A DNA stretch of 64,000 nucleotides. Origin: Bordetella parapertussis. GTDB taxonomy: Bacteria > Pseudomonadota > Gammaproteobacteria > Burkholderiales > Burkholderiaceae_B. Under the pieces are notes generated by a model. It searched no databases. It was given only the letters and a program-made list of their open reading frames with translations, and was not told the DNA's origin. The DNA lies in the NCBI GenBank assembly GCA_945897365.1, contig CAMDFD010000013.1, positions 38,415 through 102,414 on the forward strand, written 5' to 3'. Shown here piece by piece: positions 16,229 through 24,650 of the stretch (its first letter is position 1; each line of letters starts with the position of its first letter). Position numbers and translations under genes: made by a program.

Positions 16229-17215
16229 ATGGGTACGCCCCCAACGACGAGTGGCATGATGGACCCGCGCATGGTTGCCGTGGTCAAAAAGCAGCGTATT
16301 CAGGACTTTTTGTTTCACAAAGTCACGATGTTTTTTGCAGTACTAGTGTTAGTCGCACTCGCGGCTATTTTGGTTTCGCTGATGATCAGCGCCTGGCCGG
16401 CATTTAAAAAGTTCGGTATTGAATTTATTTGGACCGTTGAGTGGGACATCATCAACGAAGACTTCGGTGCCGCGATCGCGATCTACGGCACGCTTGTTAG
16501 CTCTGTGATTGCGCTCTTGATCGCTGTTCCCTTGGCCTTCGGTATTGCACTATTTTTAACGGAAATGTGCCCGCTCTGGCTGCGTCGCCCTTTAGGCACG
16601 GCCATTGAGCTGCTTGCCGCTGTGCCTTCCATTATTTACGGCATGTTTGGACTGTTTATTTTTGCGCCTCTTTTTGCCGAATATGGTCAGCCAGCCCTGC
16701 AGTCCACTCTCGGTCAAATGCCTTTGATCGGCCCCCTTTTCGGTGGTGCCATGAATGGCATCGGTCTATTAGCCGCAGGCATTATCCTGGCTTTTATGAT
16801 CTTGCCGTTTATCGCTGCGGTGATGCGGGATGTGTTTGAAATTGTGCCTCCGATTTTGCGCGAGTCTGCCTATGGCGTGGGCTGTACGACTTGGGAGGTT
16901 GTGCGTTACATCGTCTTGCCTTACACACAAAAAGGCGTGATCGGCGGCATCATGTTGGGTCTTGGTCGTGCCTTAGGCGAAACCATGGCGGTCACGTTTG
17001 TGATCGGTAACTCTCAACGCATCAGCGAGTCTTTGTTTGCACCCGGCACCTCAATTGCTTCGACACTCGCCAACGAATTTGGTGAAGCAGATGATTTTCA
17101 CCTGTCAACGTTGTTCGCGCTTGGTTTTCTCTTATTCGTGATTACCTTTGTCGTTCTCGCTATTGCAAAGATCATGATTTTGCGCACTGAAAGAGCTCAA
17201 GGGGTAAAGACCTAA
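16229..17215 (+). CDS. pstC: Phosphate ABC transporter permease PstC
   Basis: 328 residues with about six membrane helices. A hydrophilic N-terminus of about 35 residues precedes the first helix (AVLVLVALAAILVSLMI). The loop that contacts the ATPase is in RESAYGVGCTTWEVVRYIVLP, followed by GLGRALGETMAVTFVIGNS, which is characteristic of PstC. AAGGAG at 16217-16222 marks the start. Its TAA overlaps the pstA ATG by one base (TAATG at 17213-17217), so the two permeases are translated together. With PstA it forms the inner-membrane channel. Confidence 0.96.
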   Translation: MGTPPTTSGMMDPRMVAVVKKQRIQDFLFHKVTMFFAVLVLVALAAILVSLMISAWPAFKKFGIEFIWTVEWDIINEDFGAAIAIYGTLVSSVIALLIAVPLAFGIALFLTEMCPLWLRRPLGTAIELLAAVPSIIYGMFGLFIFAPLFAEYGQPALQSTLGQMPLIGPLFGGAMNGIGLLAAGIILAFMILPFIAAVMRDVFEIVPPILRESAYGVGCTTWEVVRYIVLPYTQKGVIGGIMLGLGRALGETMAVTFVIGNSQRISESLFAPGTSIASTLANEFGEADDFHLSTLFALGFLLFVITFVVLAIAKIMILRTERAQGVKT

Positions 17216-18063
17216 TGAATACCAACCTGTATCGACGCCGTAAGTTCGTCAACAAGCTTGGTCTGTATGCCTCCTTTTTTGCGATGGTTTTAGGCTTGTT
17301 TGTCTTGCTGTGGATTTTGTTTATCCTTTTTAAGAATGGTTTTGCTGGTCTGAGTCTAGCGATCTTCACAGAGTCTACTCCCGCGCCTGGTACGCCTGGT
17401 GGTGGTTTGGCCAATGCGATCGTCGGTAGTTTGATGATGGTGGGTGTCAGCGTTTTGGTCAGCACACCTATTGGCATTTTTGCGGGTGTTTATTTGGCTG
17501 AGTTTGGTGACGACAACAAGTTGGCCTCGGTGACGCGTTTTGTGACTGATATTATGTTATCCGCGCCGTCCATCGTTCTGGGCTTGTTTGTGTACGCGGT
17601 GCTGGTGGCGCAGGTGAAACATTTTTCAGGCTGGGCGGGTTCGTTCGCACTGGCTCTGATCGCCATCCCGGTGGTGCTTAAAACCACGGAAAATATGTTG
17701 CGTCTTGTGCCCGGTAGCTTACGTGAAGCCGCGTTTGCGCTAGGCGCTCCCCATTGGAAGGTCACCAATTATGTGACGCTGCGTGCGGCGCGTTCAGGCG
17801 TCATGACAGGCCTTCTGCTTGCGCTTGCGCGGATAAGCGGTGAGACCGCCCCGCTGCTATTTACAGCCTTAAATAACCAGTTCTTCTCTACCAACATGAA
17901 CGCGCCCATGGCGAACTTGCCTGTGGTGATCTTTCAGTTTGCAATGAGCCCCTATGACAACTGGGTGAGTCTCGCCTGGGCGGGTGCTCTATTGATTACG
18001 CTGTCCGTATTAGTGCTTAATATTATCGCGCGCGTCTTGTTCCGCGAACGCAACGCTGGTTAA
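17215..18063 (+). CDS. pstA: Phosphate ABC transporter permease PstA
   Basis: 282 residues with six predicted membrane helices. The EAA-type ATPase contact loop reads LREAAFALGAPHWKVTNYVTLRAA, followed by LLALARISGETAPLLFTA, the PstA counterpart of the PstC motif. GTPGGGLANAIVGSLMMVG opens the permease core. It starts in a one-base overlap with pstC and is separated by 16 bases from pstB. It works in the inner membrane as a heterodimer with PstC. Confidence 0.96.
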   Translation: MNTNLYRRRKFVNKLGLYASFFAMVLGLFVLLWILFILFKNGFAGLSLAIFTESTPAPGTPGGGLANAIVGSLMMVGVSVLVSTPIGIFAGVYLAEFGDDNKLASVTRFVTDIMLSAPSIVLGLFVYAVLVAQVKHFSGWAGSFALALIAIPVVLKTTENMLRLVPGSLREAAFALGAPHWKVTNYVTLRAARSGVMTGLLLALARISGETAPLLFTALNNQFFSTNMNAPMANLPVVIFQFAMSPYDNWVSLAWAGALLITLSVLVLNIIARVLFRERNAG

Positions 18064-18079
18064 CTTCCTGGATCTCGCT

Positions 18080-18862
18080 ATGAACAATCAAGCAAATGAA
18101 TCGCCTTTGAAAAATGCACTCGAGGTGCGTGGTCTGAACTTTTTCTATGGCAAGTTCCAGGGTCTAAAAAATATTGATCTGGATATCGCCGAGCGCAAGG
18201 TAACAGCCTTTATTGGTCCGTCGGGTTGTGGTAAATCGACGCTCCTTCGCGCTTTAAATCGTATGTACAGCTTGTATCCTGGCCAGCGCGCCGAGGGACA
18301 GGTCAACTTTTATGGTGAAAACATCTTGGATCCTAAGCAGGATCTCAACCTGTTGCGCGCTCGCATCGGCATGGTGTTTCAAAAGCCGACGCCGTTTCCG
18401 ATGTCAATTTATGACAACGTCGCGTTTGGTGTGCGTCTGTATGAAAACTTAAGTAAAGCCGACATGGACGCGCGCGTCGAGTGGGCGTTGAGCAAGGCGG
18501 CATTGTGGGGCGAAGCCAAGGATAAGTTGAACCAAAGCGGTCTATCCCTCTCTGGTGGTCAGCAACAGAGGCTTTGTATTGCCCGTTCGGTTGCGGTCAA
18601 GCCTTCGATCATCTTGTTTGACGAGCCGACTTCGGCACTCGATCCGATTTCGACCGGCAAAATCGAAGAGTTGCTGCATGAGTTGAAAACTGATTACACC
18701 GTGGCGATTGTGACCCACAACATGCAGCAGGCTGCTCGCGTATCTGACTTTACGGCGTTTATGTATTTGGGCGAGTTGATGGAATTTGGTCAGACGGACA
18801 AGATTTTCGTCAAACCGAAGCGCAAAGAGACTGAAGACTATATAACGGGTCGTTTTGGTTAA
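18080..18862 (+). CDS. pstB: Phosphate ABC transporter ATPase PstB
   Basis: 260 residues. Walker A is GPSGCGKST at 46-54, the signature is LSLSGGQQQRLCIARS, Walker B is IILFDEPTSALDP, and the H-loop is VTHNMQQAARVSD. The start region (ALEVRGLNFFYGKFQGLKNI) and MVFQKPTPFPMSIYDNVAFG are hallmarks of PstB. It drives phosphate import through PstCA. The operon ends here: no phoU or phoBR follows, and a tRNA-Pro gene begins 55 bases later, so those regulators must lie elsewhere. Confidence 0.97.
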   Translation: MNNQANESPLKNALEVRGLNFFYGKFQGLKNIDLDIAERKVTAFIGPSGCGKSTLLRALNRMYSLYPGQRAEGQVNFYGENILDPKQDLNLLRARIGMVFQKPTPFPMSIYDNVAFGVRLYENLSKADMDARVEWALSKAALWGEAKDKLNQSGLSLSGGQQQRLCIARSVAVKPSIILFDEPTSALDPISTGKIEELLHELKTDYTVAIVTHNMQQAARVSDFTAFMYLGELMEFGQTDKIFVKPKRKETEDYITGRFG

Positions 18863-18917
18863 TTGGCCAGAGTGGTGCTAGGCTTAGGCTGAATATTTCT
18901 GGTATATTAGCGGTCTT

Positions 18918-18994
18918 CGGGGCGTAGCGCAGCCTGGTAGCGCATCTGCTTTGGGAGCAGAGGGTCGTGAGTTCGAATCCCACCGCCCCGACCA
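18918..18994 (+). tRNA. tRNA-Pro (anticodon TGG)
   Basis: A 77-base gene with encoded CCA. The acceptor stem CGGGGCG pairs with CGCCCCG. The anticodon loop TTTGGGA (18950-18956) between TCTGC and GCAGA gives anticodon TGG, and the T arm contains GTTCGAATC. A TATATT at 18903-18908 may be the -10 element. A strong terminator follows. Confidence 0.97.
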
Positions 18995-19002
18995 GTAAAA
19001 TC

Positions 19003-19043
19003 AACGGGTTACAGATCAAAAGTCTGTAACCCGTTTTGTTTTC
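19003..19043 (+). terminator. Strong terminator after tRNA-Pro
   Basis: The 13-base arm 19003-19015 (AACGGGTTACAGA) pairs perfectly with 19023-19035 over a 7-base loop, followed by a T-rich tract that runs on to about 19055. Confidence 0.9.
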
Positions 19044-19117
19044 CGTTTTGTTTTTGCGCTTTTATCTACGCTTTGGTGTTTTCCGAAACGGATGATTAAA
19101 CACAGCTGACATAAACA

Positions 19118-19927
19118 TCACGAGAGTTTGCCTCGTCGGGACGGCGGTTCGTCATCAAACAGTTGCCCAACGTCTTTATAAGAAAACGCTTTTATTCCAT
19201 CGCTAAACTCAAGTGCTTGACCGCTGTAAATGACCGCTCGGATGGCGAGCGCTTTAAGTTTTTGATCAAAGTGCTGGAGCGTGCTTTTAAAACTAGTACT
19301 CCAGGTGCTGGCCGCCTTGATCTCGATCCCGATGAGTTCGCTGCCTATTTTGTGCAGCAAATCAATTTCATGACCTTGACTGTCTCTAAAAAAATAGAGA
19401 TTGGGTGTGAGTCCGCGGTTGTAACGGGTTTTGAGTGCTTCTAGAACGACGAGATTTTCAAAAAGGTTGCCAATCAAGGGGTCTCGTCCGACCTGCTCGA
19501 CGCGCTCTATACCAAGCAGATAACAAAGAAGTCCTGTATCCGTGAAGTAAATCTTGGGTGTTTTGATGACTCGTTTGCCAAAGTTTTCAAAATAAGGAGG
19601 CAGTCGAAAAATGACATAGGAGGCCTCGAGAATCGATAGCCACGACTTAATAGTCATCCCATCGACGCCAACGTCATTCGAGAGGGACTGATAATTAATC
19701 ACCTGGCCCGCGCGACCCGCTAGGAGTTTCATGAATTTTTCAAAGAGCACAACGTCTTTAAGTTTGATCAATTGCCTCACATCGCGCTCAACATAAGTTT
19801 GAAAGTAGTTGGCGTAGGCCGTGTGAGGCCGTTGTGATTGAGTGACGGCTTCTCGCAGTAGTAATTGGTGCGAACCAGTCAGTACAAATTGGCCGTTGAC
19901 ATTGTCTTGATCGACGATTTCTTGCAA
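19118..19927 (-). pseudogene. Remnant of an AAA-ATPase / DUF4143 protein
   Basis: The minus-strand frame matches the C-terminal two thirds of the widespread AAA_14/DUF4143 family (FVLTGSHQLLLREAVTQS, NYFQTYVERDVRQL, SILEASYVIFRLPPYFENF, PKIYFTDTGL, NLYFFRDSQGHEIDLL). The N-terminal part with the Walker A loop and most of the ATPase core is gone: upstream of LQEIVDQ the frame meets a stop after four codons. A second loss is likely between REAVTQS and the NYFQTYVERD segment, where relatives carry some 60 more residues and only a few foreign ones (QRPHTAYA) remain. The 5' break coincides with a 35-base palindrome (19921-19955). The C-terminal nuclease-like domain appears intact, but translation is doubtful. 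Confidence 0.8.
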
Positions 19928-19955
19928 ATTCAGAGTTCAACTCTGAATTTGCAAG
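19921..19955. repeat. 35-base near-perfect palindrome at the pseudogene breakpoint
   Basis: CTTGCAAATTCAGAGTT (19921-19937) is followed after one base by its exact reverse complement (19939-19955), giving 17-bp arms. It lies where the AAA-ATPase remnant loses its reading frame, and one arm contains part of that gene's coding sequence. It lacks a T tract, so I do not call it a terminator. Confidence 0.9.
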
Positions 19956-20092
19956 ATTTTCCATAATTCGTTGTTTTATATACAAAAAATGGCGCATATT
20001 TTGCCTAATCGTGCCAATATTCGAGGCATAGGTATTATCCGCAGCCTTTTGGAACCACATTGAGCCTCAATCGTCCGTCTCCTGATTTCCCA

Positions 20093-20887
20093 ATGCAAAC
20101 TCGCTTTGTGCAAAGCGAGGGGGCGACGATTGAGATCTTTACGGTGGGAGAGGGGCCTTGGCTCGTGATGCTGCCCTCGCTTGGGCGAGGCGTGGAGGAT
20201 ATAGAGGAGGTGGCGCATCGTATCGCTCAACAGGGCTTTTCCGTGTGCTTACCCAATCCAAGGGGGATTGGGCGGAGTGCGGGGCCGATGCAAAAACTGA
20301 CTCTCGATGATCTGGCAGAGGATGTTATACAGGTTATTCGCACCCTCACGCATCTACCTGTCTTCATTGCCGGACATGCGTTTGGAAACTGGGTTTCGCG
20401 TAACGTTGCGACGCGTGCTCCCGATCGCATCCGAGGCGTGATACTGATTGCCGCCGCACACAATAAGATTCGACCTGAACTTGCTCAGCACATTAATACC
20501 TGCATGGATATGCGCTTGAGCGATGAGGTGCGCTTGGCATCCTTGCAGGCTGCTTTTTTTGCGCCTGGACACGATGCGCGTGCCTGGTTGTCTGGGTGGC
20601 ATCCAGACGTGGCGCGGATGCAGAGAGAGGCGAGTCAAGCCTGTCCGCGTCATTGGTGGTGGCAGGCGGGGTCTGCGCCCATTCTGGATCTGCAGGCAGA
20701 ACAGGACCCCTTTGCCCCAATCGCCACCGCAAAAGATTTAGCAAAAGAGCTAGGCGCCGACCGCGTTCAGGTGTTGCGCATTCAGGATGCCAGCCATGCG
20801 CTGATTCCAGAGCAGCCAGAGGCCGTGAGTTATGGCATCATTCAGTTTATGCAGTCCATACTTGCAATGACGAATGACAAAAAATAG
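20093..20887 (+). CDS. Alpha/beta-hydrolase-fold protein lacking the nucleophilic Ser
   Basis: About 264 residues from the ATG at 20093 (a TTG at 20060 would add 11). The fold shows in PWLVMLPSLGRGVEDIEEVA, a strand-turn-helix with NPRGIGRS, and the nucleophile elbow VFIAGHAFGNWVSRNVA. In that elbow the residue between His and Phe is Ala96, not the usual Ser of GxSxG. A likely Asp (AEQDPFAP) and His (DASHALIPE) of the triad are retained. It may bind a ligand without hydrolysing it, or use another chemistry. The gene stands 40 bases before a Bug-family receptor, so the two may be cotranscribed and share a substrate. The function is unknown. Confidence 0.82.
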   Translation: MQTRFVQSEGATIEIFTVGEGPWLVMLPSLGRGVEDIEEVAHRIAQQGFSVCLPNPRGIGRSAGPMQKLTLDDLAEDVIQVIRTLTHLPVFIAGHAFGNWVSRNVATRAPDRIRGVILIAAAHNKIRPELAQHINTCMDMRLSDEVRLASLQAAFFAPGHDARAWLSGWHPDVARMQREASQACPRHWWWQAGSAPILDLQAEQDPFAPIATAKDLAKELGADRVQVLRIQDASHALIPEQPEAVSYGIIQFMQSILAMTNDKK

Positions 20888-20927
20888 TTTGATAAAAAAT
20901 ACTTTAAAAATACCTCGGGAGACAACG

Positions 20928-21899
20928 ATGTTGGGATTTTTTAAAAAACAAGGTCTGGTATTACTCGCCACGCTTGGCTTGGCCTGTAGTGCGCTTGCCG
21001 CCTATCCAGACAAGCCCATTCGCCTGGTGGTGCCTTTCCCACCCGGCGGCGCAGCGGACATCATGGCGAGGGGAATGGCTATCAAGCTGGGTCAAGAGCT
21101 GGGCCAGCCGATTGTGATCGACAATCGAGGGGGCGCGGGTGGTAGCACTGCGAGCGAACTCGTCGCAAAATCTCCAGCCGATGGGTATACGATCTTGTTT
21201 GCCAACATGGGTACCATGGCGATCAATGTGTCGTTGTATCCCAACCTGCGCTACGACCCCGTTAAAGATTTTGCGCCGATCAGCTTGACGCACTTGACAC
21301 CGCGCGTATTGATGGTCAGCCCAGATGTTCCGGCCAACTCCATCGCAGAGCTCATTGCCTTGGCTAAAAAAAATCCTGGCCTGCTGAGCTACGGCTCGGC
21401 AGGCAATGGTAGTTCGAGTCACATCTCTGGTGCGCTTTTCAGCACCATGGCGGGTGTGGAGATGCTGCACATTCCTTACAAGGGCAGCGCGCCACTTGTG
21501 ACAGACTTACTGGCTGGGCGCGTCAATATGACTTTCGACTCCTACTCCGTGTATGAAAATCATATCCGCAACGGCAAGGTCAAAGTACTTGGGGTGACTG
21601 CACCCACGCGAATGGATGTGATGCCGAACGCGCCAACGATTGCGGAGAGCGGACTCAAGGGCTATGAGGTATTGAATTGGTTGGGCCTGGTGGTGCCCGC
21701 AGGCACGCCACCCCAAGTGATCAAGCGACTCAATCAGGCAACTGCCAAGGCCATGGCAGATCCAGCTCTGCGTAAACAACTGATTGGTCTGGGCATTGAA
21801 CCAACAAGCTCAACACCCGAGCAGTTTTCTGCTCTGATTCTGACAGAGATTCCTAAGTGGAAGGCGGTTGTCAGCAGCACGGGTGCCACCAACAATTAA
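20928..21899 (+). CDS. Bug-family tripartite tricarboxylate transporter receptor
   Basis: 323 residues. Residues 1-24 form a signal peptide (GLVLLATLGLACSALAA). The mature part starts YPDKPIRLVVPFPPGGAADIMAR, the hallmark of Bug (TctC-type) receptors that are very numerous in Bordetella and relatives. VIDNRGGAGGSTASELVAKSPADGYT and SYGSAGNGSSSH complete the ligand-binding loops, where carboxylates are usually held. GGGAG at 20917-20921 supports the ATG at 20928. No TctA/TctB membrane genes are nearby; orphan receptors of this type are common. The ligand is unknown. The last 4 bases overlap the end of the convergent CNNM/CorC-type gene. Confidence 0.92.
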   Translation: MLGFFKKQGLVLLATLGLACSALAAYPDKPIRLVVPFPPGGAADIMARGMAIKLGQELGQPIVIDNRGGAGGSTASELVAKSPADGYTILFANMGTMAINVSLYPNLRYDPVKDFAPISLTHLTPRVLMVSPDVPANSIAELIALAKKNPGLLSYGSAGNGSSSHISGALFSTMAGVEMLHIPYKGSAPLVTDLLAGRVNMTFDSYSVYENHIRNGKVKVLGVTAPTRMDVMPNAPTIAESGLKGYEVLNWLGLVVPAGTPPQVIKRLNQATAKAMADPALRKQLIGLGIEPTSSTPEQFSALILTEIPKWKAVVSSTGATNN

Positions 21900-23176
21900 C
21901 TCAATTTCGACGCAAGGACTTTGTCGATCGTCTTTCTGTCCATATCCATGATCTCAAACTGCCAGCCTTCCCACGTGACCTTGTCGCCTTCGATCGGAAG
22001 TTTGCCGCTCAGCAACATAAACATCCCGCTCAGCGTGTGATAGCGGCCTCTTTCTTCTTCGGGGACGACAGACAACGCTAGGCAGTCTTTCAATTCGGGG
22101 ATCGGGATGTGGCCGTCGAGCAGCCACGTCCCGTCGTCGCGACGCACCGCCCAGGATTTTGACGGATCACGCGGGGTGAACTCTCCCGTAATCGCTTCGA
22201 TTAAGTCTTGCAGGGTGACGATGCCTAACACTTCACCGTATTCGTCCACGACAAAGGCCATTTGTCGTGCCGAGGAACGGAAGTTCGCAAGCAACTCCAT
22301 GCCGGTGATCGTTTCGGGCACATAGAGAGCTTCTTCTATCCCTTGGGTCAATTCGTATTTTTCACCCTTGGCGATCTTGGAGAGTAGTTTTCTCGCATTG
22401 AGCACGCCAAGCACTTGATTGAGTTCGCCATTGACCAGCGGAAACCGCGCGTGATCCGTCAGTTCGATCGTCTCAAGGTTTTTTTCGATCGAAGACTGGA
22501 TATCGAGATAAATGATATCCGCACGGGGCACCATCAATGAGGCAATCTGACGGTCGTCCAGTCTAAACACATTTTTGACCATCGTGTGCTCATCTGTTTC
22601 GATGAGTCCGGCCTCGGTCCCTTCTTCGAGCACCGCCTGAATTTCTTCTTGTGTGACTTCAGTTTGATTTTTTTCTTTGATACGCAGGATGCGAAGCATA
22701 AATTTCGTAGAGCCGGATAACAGCTTGACGAAGGGTCGCGTCGCCATGGCAAGAAAGGCGATTGGTCTCGCCATCAATCTGGCGATCGCCTCGGGATTGG
22801 ACTGGCCCAGGCGCTTGGGGACAAGCTCACCGATCACAATCGAAAAATACGTGATTGTTAATACGACAATACCTGTACCAAGATAACCGGAATACACAGC
22901 ATTGAGGCCAAGCTCTTGAAGCCAGAGCGCGAGAGGATGTGCGAGCGCGGACTCACCCACGATACCGCTCATCACGCCAATCGAAGTGATACCGACCTGA
23001 ACAGTGGAGAGGAATTGATTGGGATCGGCTGCGAGTTTGAGTGCTGCTTTGGCAGAAGCATCGCCCGCATCGGCGGCTTTTTGAAGTTTTGAACGTTTGG
23101 AGGTGATGAGAGCGATTTCAGACATCGCAAACAAACCATTCAGAAGAATCAATGCAACAAGTATCAGTATGTCCAT
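21896..23176 (-). CDS. CNNM/CorC-type membrane protein (DUF21, CBS pair, CorC_HlyC domain)
   Basis: About 426 residues, UPF0053 (hemolysin-related) family. An N-terminal DUF21 domain with three or four membrane helices (ILILVALILLNGLFAMSEIAL) occupies residues 1 to about 190. The CBS pair follows with MVPRADIIYLDIQSSIEK and MAFVVDEYGEVLGIVTLQDLIEAITGEF. The C-terminal CorC_HlyC domain is at about 345-426. Such proteins are linked to magnesium or cobalt efflux; the old hemolysin name rests on weak evidence. I chose the ATG at 23176 (MDILILV), the usual start; a GTG at 23200 is possible. It lies downstream of the folB/glycosyltransferase genes on the same strand. Confidence 0.88.
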   Translation of the reverse strand: MDILILVALILLNGLFAMSEIALITSKRSKLQKAADAGDASAKAALKLAADPNQFLSTVQVGITSIGVMSGIVGESALAHPLALWLQELGLNAVYSGYLGTGIVVLTITYFSIVIGELVPKRLGQSNPEAIARLMARPIAFLAMATRPFVKLLSGSTKFMLRILRIKEKNQTEVTQEEIQAVLEEGTEAGLIETDEHTMVKNVFRLDDRQIASLMVPRADIIYLDIQSSIEKNLETIELTDHARFPLVNGELNQVLGVLNARKLLSKIAKGEKYELTQGIEEALYVPETITGMELLANFRSSARQMAFVVDEYGEVLGIVTLQDLIEAITGEFTPRDPSKSWAVRRDDGTWLLDGHIPIPELKDCLALSVVPEEERGRYHTLSGMFMLLSGKLPIEGDKVTWEGWQFEIMDMDRKTIDKVLASKLS

Positions 23177-23228
23177 AGGAGGGCACGTAGGGTGTGCCAC
23201 AAGTCATGAGAAGGATTCATTCTAAATT

Positions 23229-23265
23229 AAAAAGGGCTTTCTGCCCAAATGACCTCATTTTGGGC
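23229..23265 (-). terminator. Possible terminator after the glycosyltransferase
   Basis: On the minus strand a 7-bp stem (GCCCAAA/TTTGGGC, 23259-23265 with 23243-23249) encloses the glycosyltransferase stop codon. A TTTTT tract follows about nine bases after the stem, further away than is ideal. Confidence 0.4.
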
Positions 23266-24226
23266 GGTGATGCTCAGGGATACTTTCTTTTTGATACGTT
23301 TTTCGAATCAGATAGGTCGGTCGACGCTTGGCCTCCATATAGGTACGACCGATGTACTCGCCCAAGACGCCGATACCAATCAGTTGAATACTGCCCAAGA
23401 ATAAAACAGCAACAAATAAAGAGGGATAACCAGGGAGATCGACGCCATAAATGAGCGTCCGAATCAAAATAAACGACCCGTATAAAACCGTGATGAAAGC
23501 GCCGAGGACACCTAGATAAGTCCATATGCGCAAGGGGAGGGAACTAAAGCTCGTGATGCCTTCTAAGGCGAAATTCCAGAGTTTCCAGCCTGAAAATTTG
23601 GTGGTACCCGTCGTGCGTGATTGACGTACATAATCAATCGTGACGGTCTTGAAACCCACCCAAGCAAAGAGTCCTTTCATGAATCTTTGCTTTTCAGGGA
23701 GCAACTTCAACGCGTCGACGACAATACGCGTCATGAGGCGACAATCACCCACGTTTGTAGGGATTTTGACGTGAGCAAGATAGTTATAGGTGTCATAGAA
23801 CGCTGCAGCGCTGAGTCTTTTACTCAGGCTATCATTTTGTCGATCGACCCTTTTTGCGAGCACGACGTCTGCACCGCTTTCTTCCCAGGCTCGAATCAGT
23901 CGACCGATTAAAGAGGGCGGATCCTGCAGATCCGAGTCGAGCGGAATAATCAAATCACCTCGAGCTTGGTCTAGTCCGGCCGTCAGGGCGGCTTCTTTAC
24001 CAAAGTTGCGCGACAACTCTAAAACCTGAAAGCGTGGGTCTTTTTGCGTCAGCGCGATCAACTGTTCAAGCGTGCGGTCCTTGCTACCATCATCAATGCA
24101 GAGCACTTCAAAATCAAAGGCATCTAGTTGCGAGAACTCATGGGTGAGAGCTTTGTAAAAGGCGACGATGCCCGTTTCTTCGTCATGAAACGGACAGACG
24201 AGACTGACTAAAAGCTTGTTATCCAT
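23255..24226 (-). CDS. GtrB/DPM1-like family 2 glycosyltransferase
   Basis: 323 residues. The N-terminal GT-A domain (1 to about 230) shows SLVCPFHDEETGI, VLCIDDGSKDRT, LSRNFGKEAALTAGLDQARGD and the metal-binding LDSDLQDPP. Two C-terminal membrane helices (about 233-255 and 265-290) anchor it (IWTYLGVLGAFITVLYGS, LFVAVLFLGSIQLIGIGVLGEYIGR). This layout is that of bactoprenol/dolichol-phosphate glycosyltransferases (GtrB, YkcC), which load a sugar onto undecaprenyl phosphate at the cytoplasmic face for envelope modification. No flippase or GtrC partner is adjacent, so sugar and acceptor are unknown. It follows folB by 15 bases. Confidence 0.88.
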   Translation of the reverse strand: MDNKLLVSLVCPFHDEETGIVAFYKALTHEFSQLDAFDFEVLCIDDGSKDRTLEQLIALTQKDPRFQVLELSRNFGKEAALTAGLDQARGDLIIPLDSDLQDPPSLIGRLIRAWEESGADVVLAKRVDRQNDSLSKRLSAAAFYDTYNYLAHVKIPTNVGDCRLMTRIVVDALKLLPEKQRFMKGLFAWVGFKTVTIDYVRQSRTTGTTKFSGWKLWNFALEGITSFSSLPLRIWTYLGVLGAFITVLYGSFILIRTLIYGVDLPGYPSLFVAVLFLGSIQLIGIGVLGEYIGRTYMEAKRRPTYLIRKTYQKESIPEHHRPK

Positions 24227-24241
24227 AAGCCAAGTTCCTAT

Positions 24242-24634
24242 TTACTTAGAACGAAACACCTCGACACCCACCCCCTCGCAGTCTGGATAGACATCAGATT
24301 TTTCGGTTGAGACGCGTGTGGCGTAGACCAAGGGATGTGCGAGCATGCGCTTGACGATCTCATCGCACAGGGTTTCTTGCAAGTGAATATGGCCTATCGC
24401 GATGATGTCCGCGATGGTTTGACGCATAAAGTCGTAATCGACAACTTCACTGAGATCGTCTTGGCTAGGCGTATTGTTTTGCAAAGGCACATACAAGTCG
24501 ACGTTGATGACAACACGTTGTTCCCCTTTTTTTTCGAACTCGTGCACACCGATGTTCATGTTGATTTCAAAAGCTTTTAAAAATAAGCGGCGGCAGTGTG
24601 TCAGATCGAGCTTTTGAATATGCGTAGGGGTCAT
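24242..24634 (-). CDS. folB: Dihydroneopterin aldolase
   Basis: 130 residues, normal FolB length. It cleaves dihydroneopterin to 6-hydroxymethyl-dihydropterin in folate synthesis. The core begins FEINMNIGVHEFEKKGEQRVVINVDL, with the catalytic Glu-Lys area near VGVHEFE and the pterin-binding Glu in HLQETLCDEIVKRML. VYATRVSTEKSDVYPDCEGVGVEVFR closes the fold. The upstream neighbour on the same strand is a pteridine-reductase-like SDR, 16 bases away, which suggests a shared folate role. Confidence 0.92.
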   Translation of the reverse strand: MTPTHIQKLDLTHCRRLFLKAFEINMNIGVHEFEKKGEQRVVINVDLYVPLQNNTPSQDDLSEVVDYDFMRQTIADIIAIGHIHLQETLCDEIVKRMLAHPLVYATRVSTEKSDVYPDCEGVGVEVFRSK

Positions 24635-24650
24635 TGTTGAGGTGTTCGGG

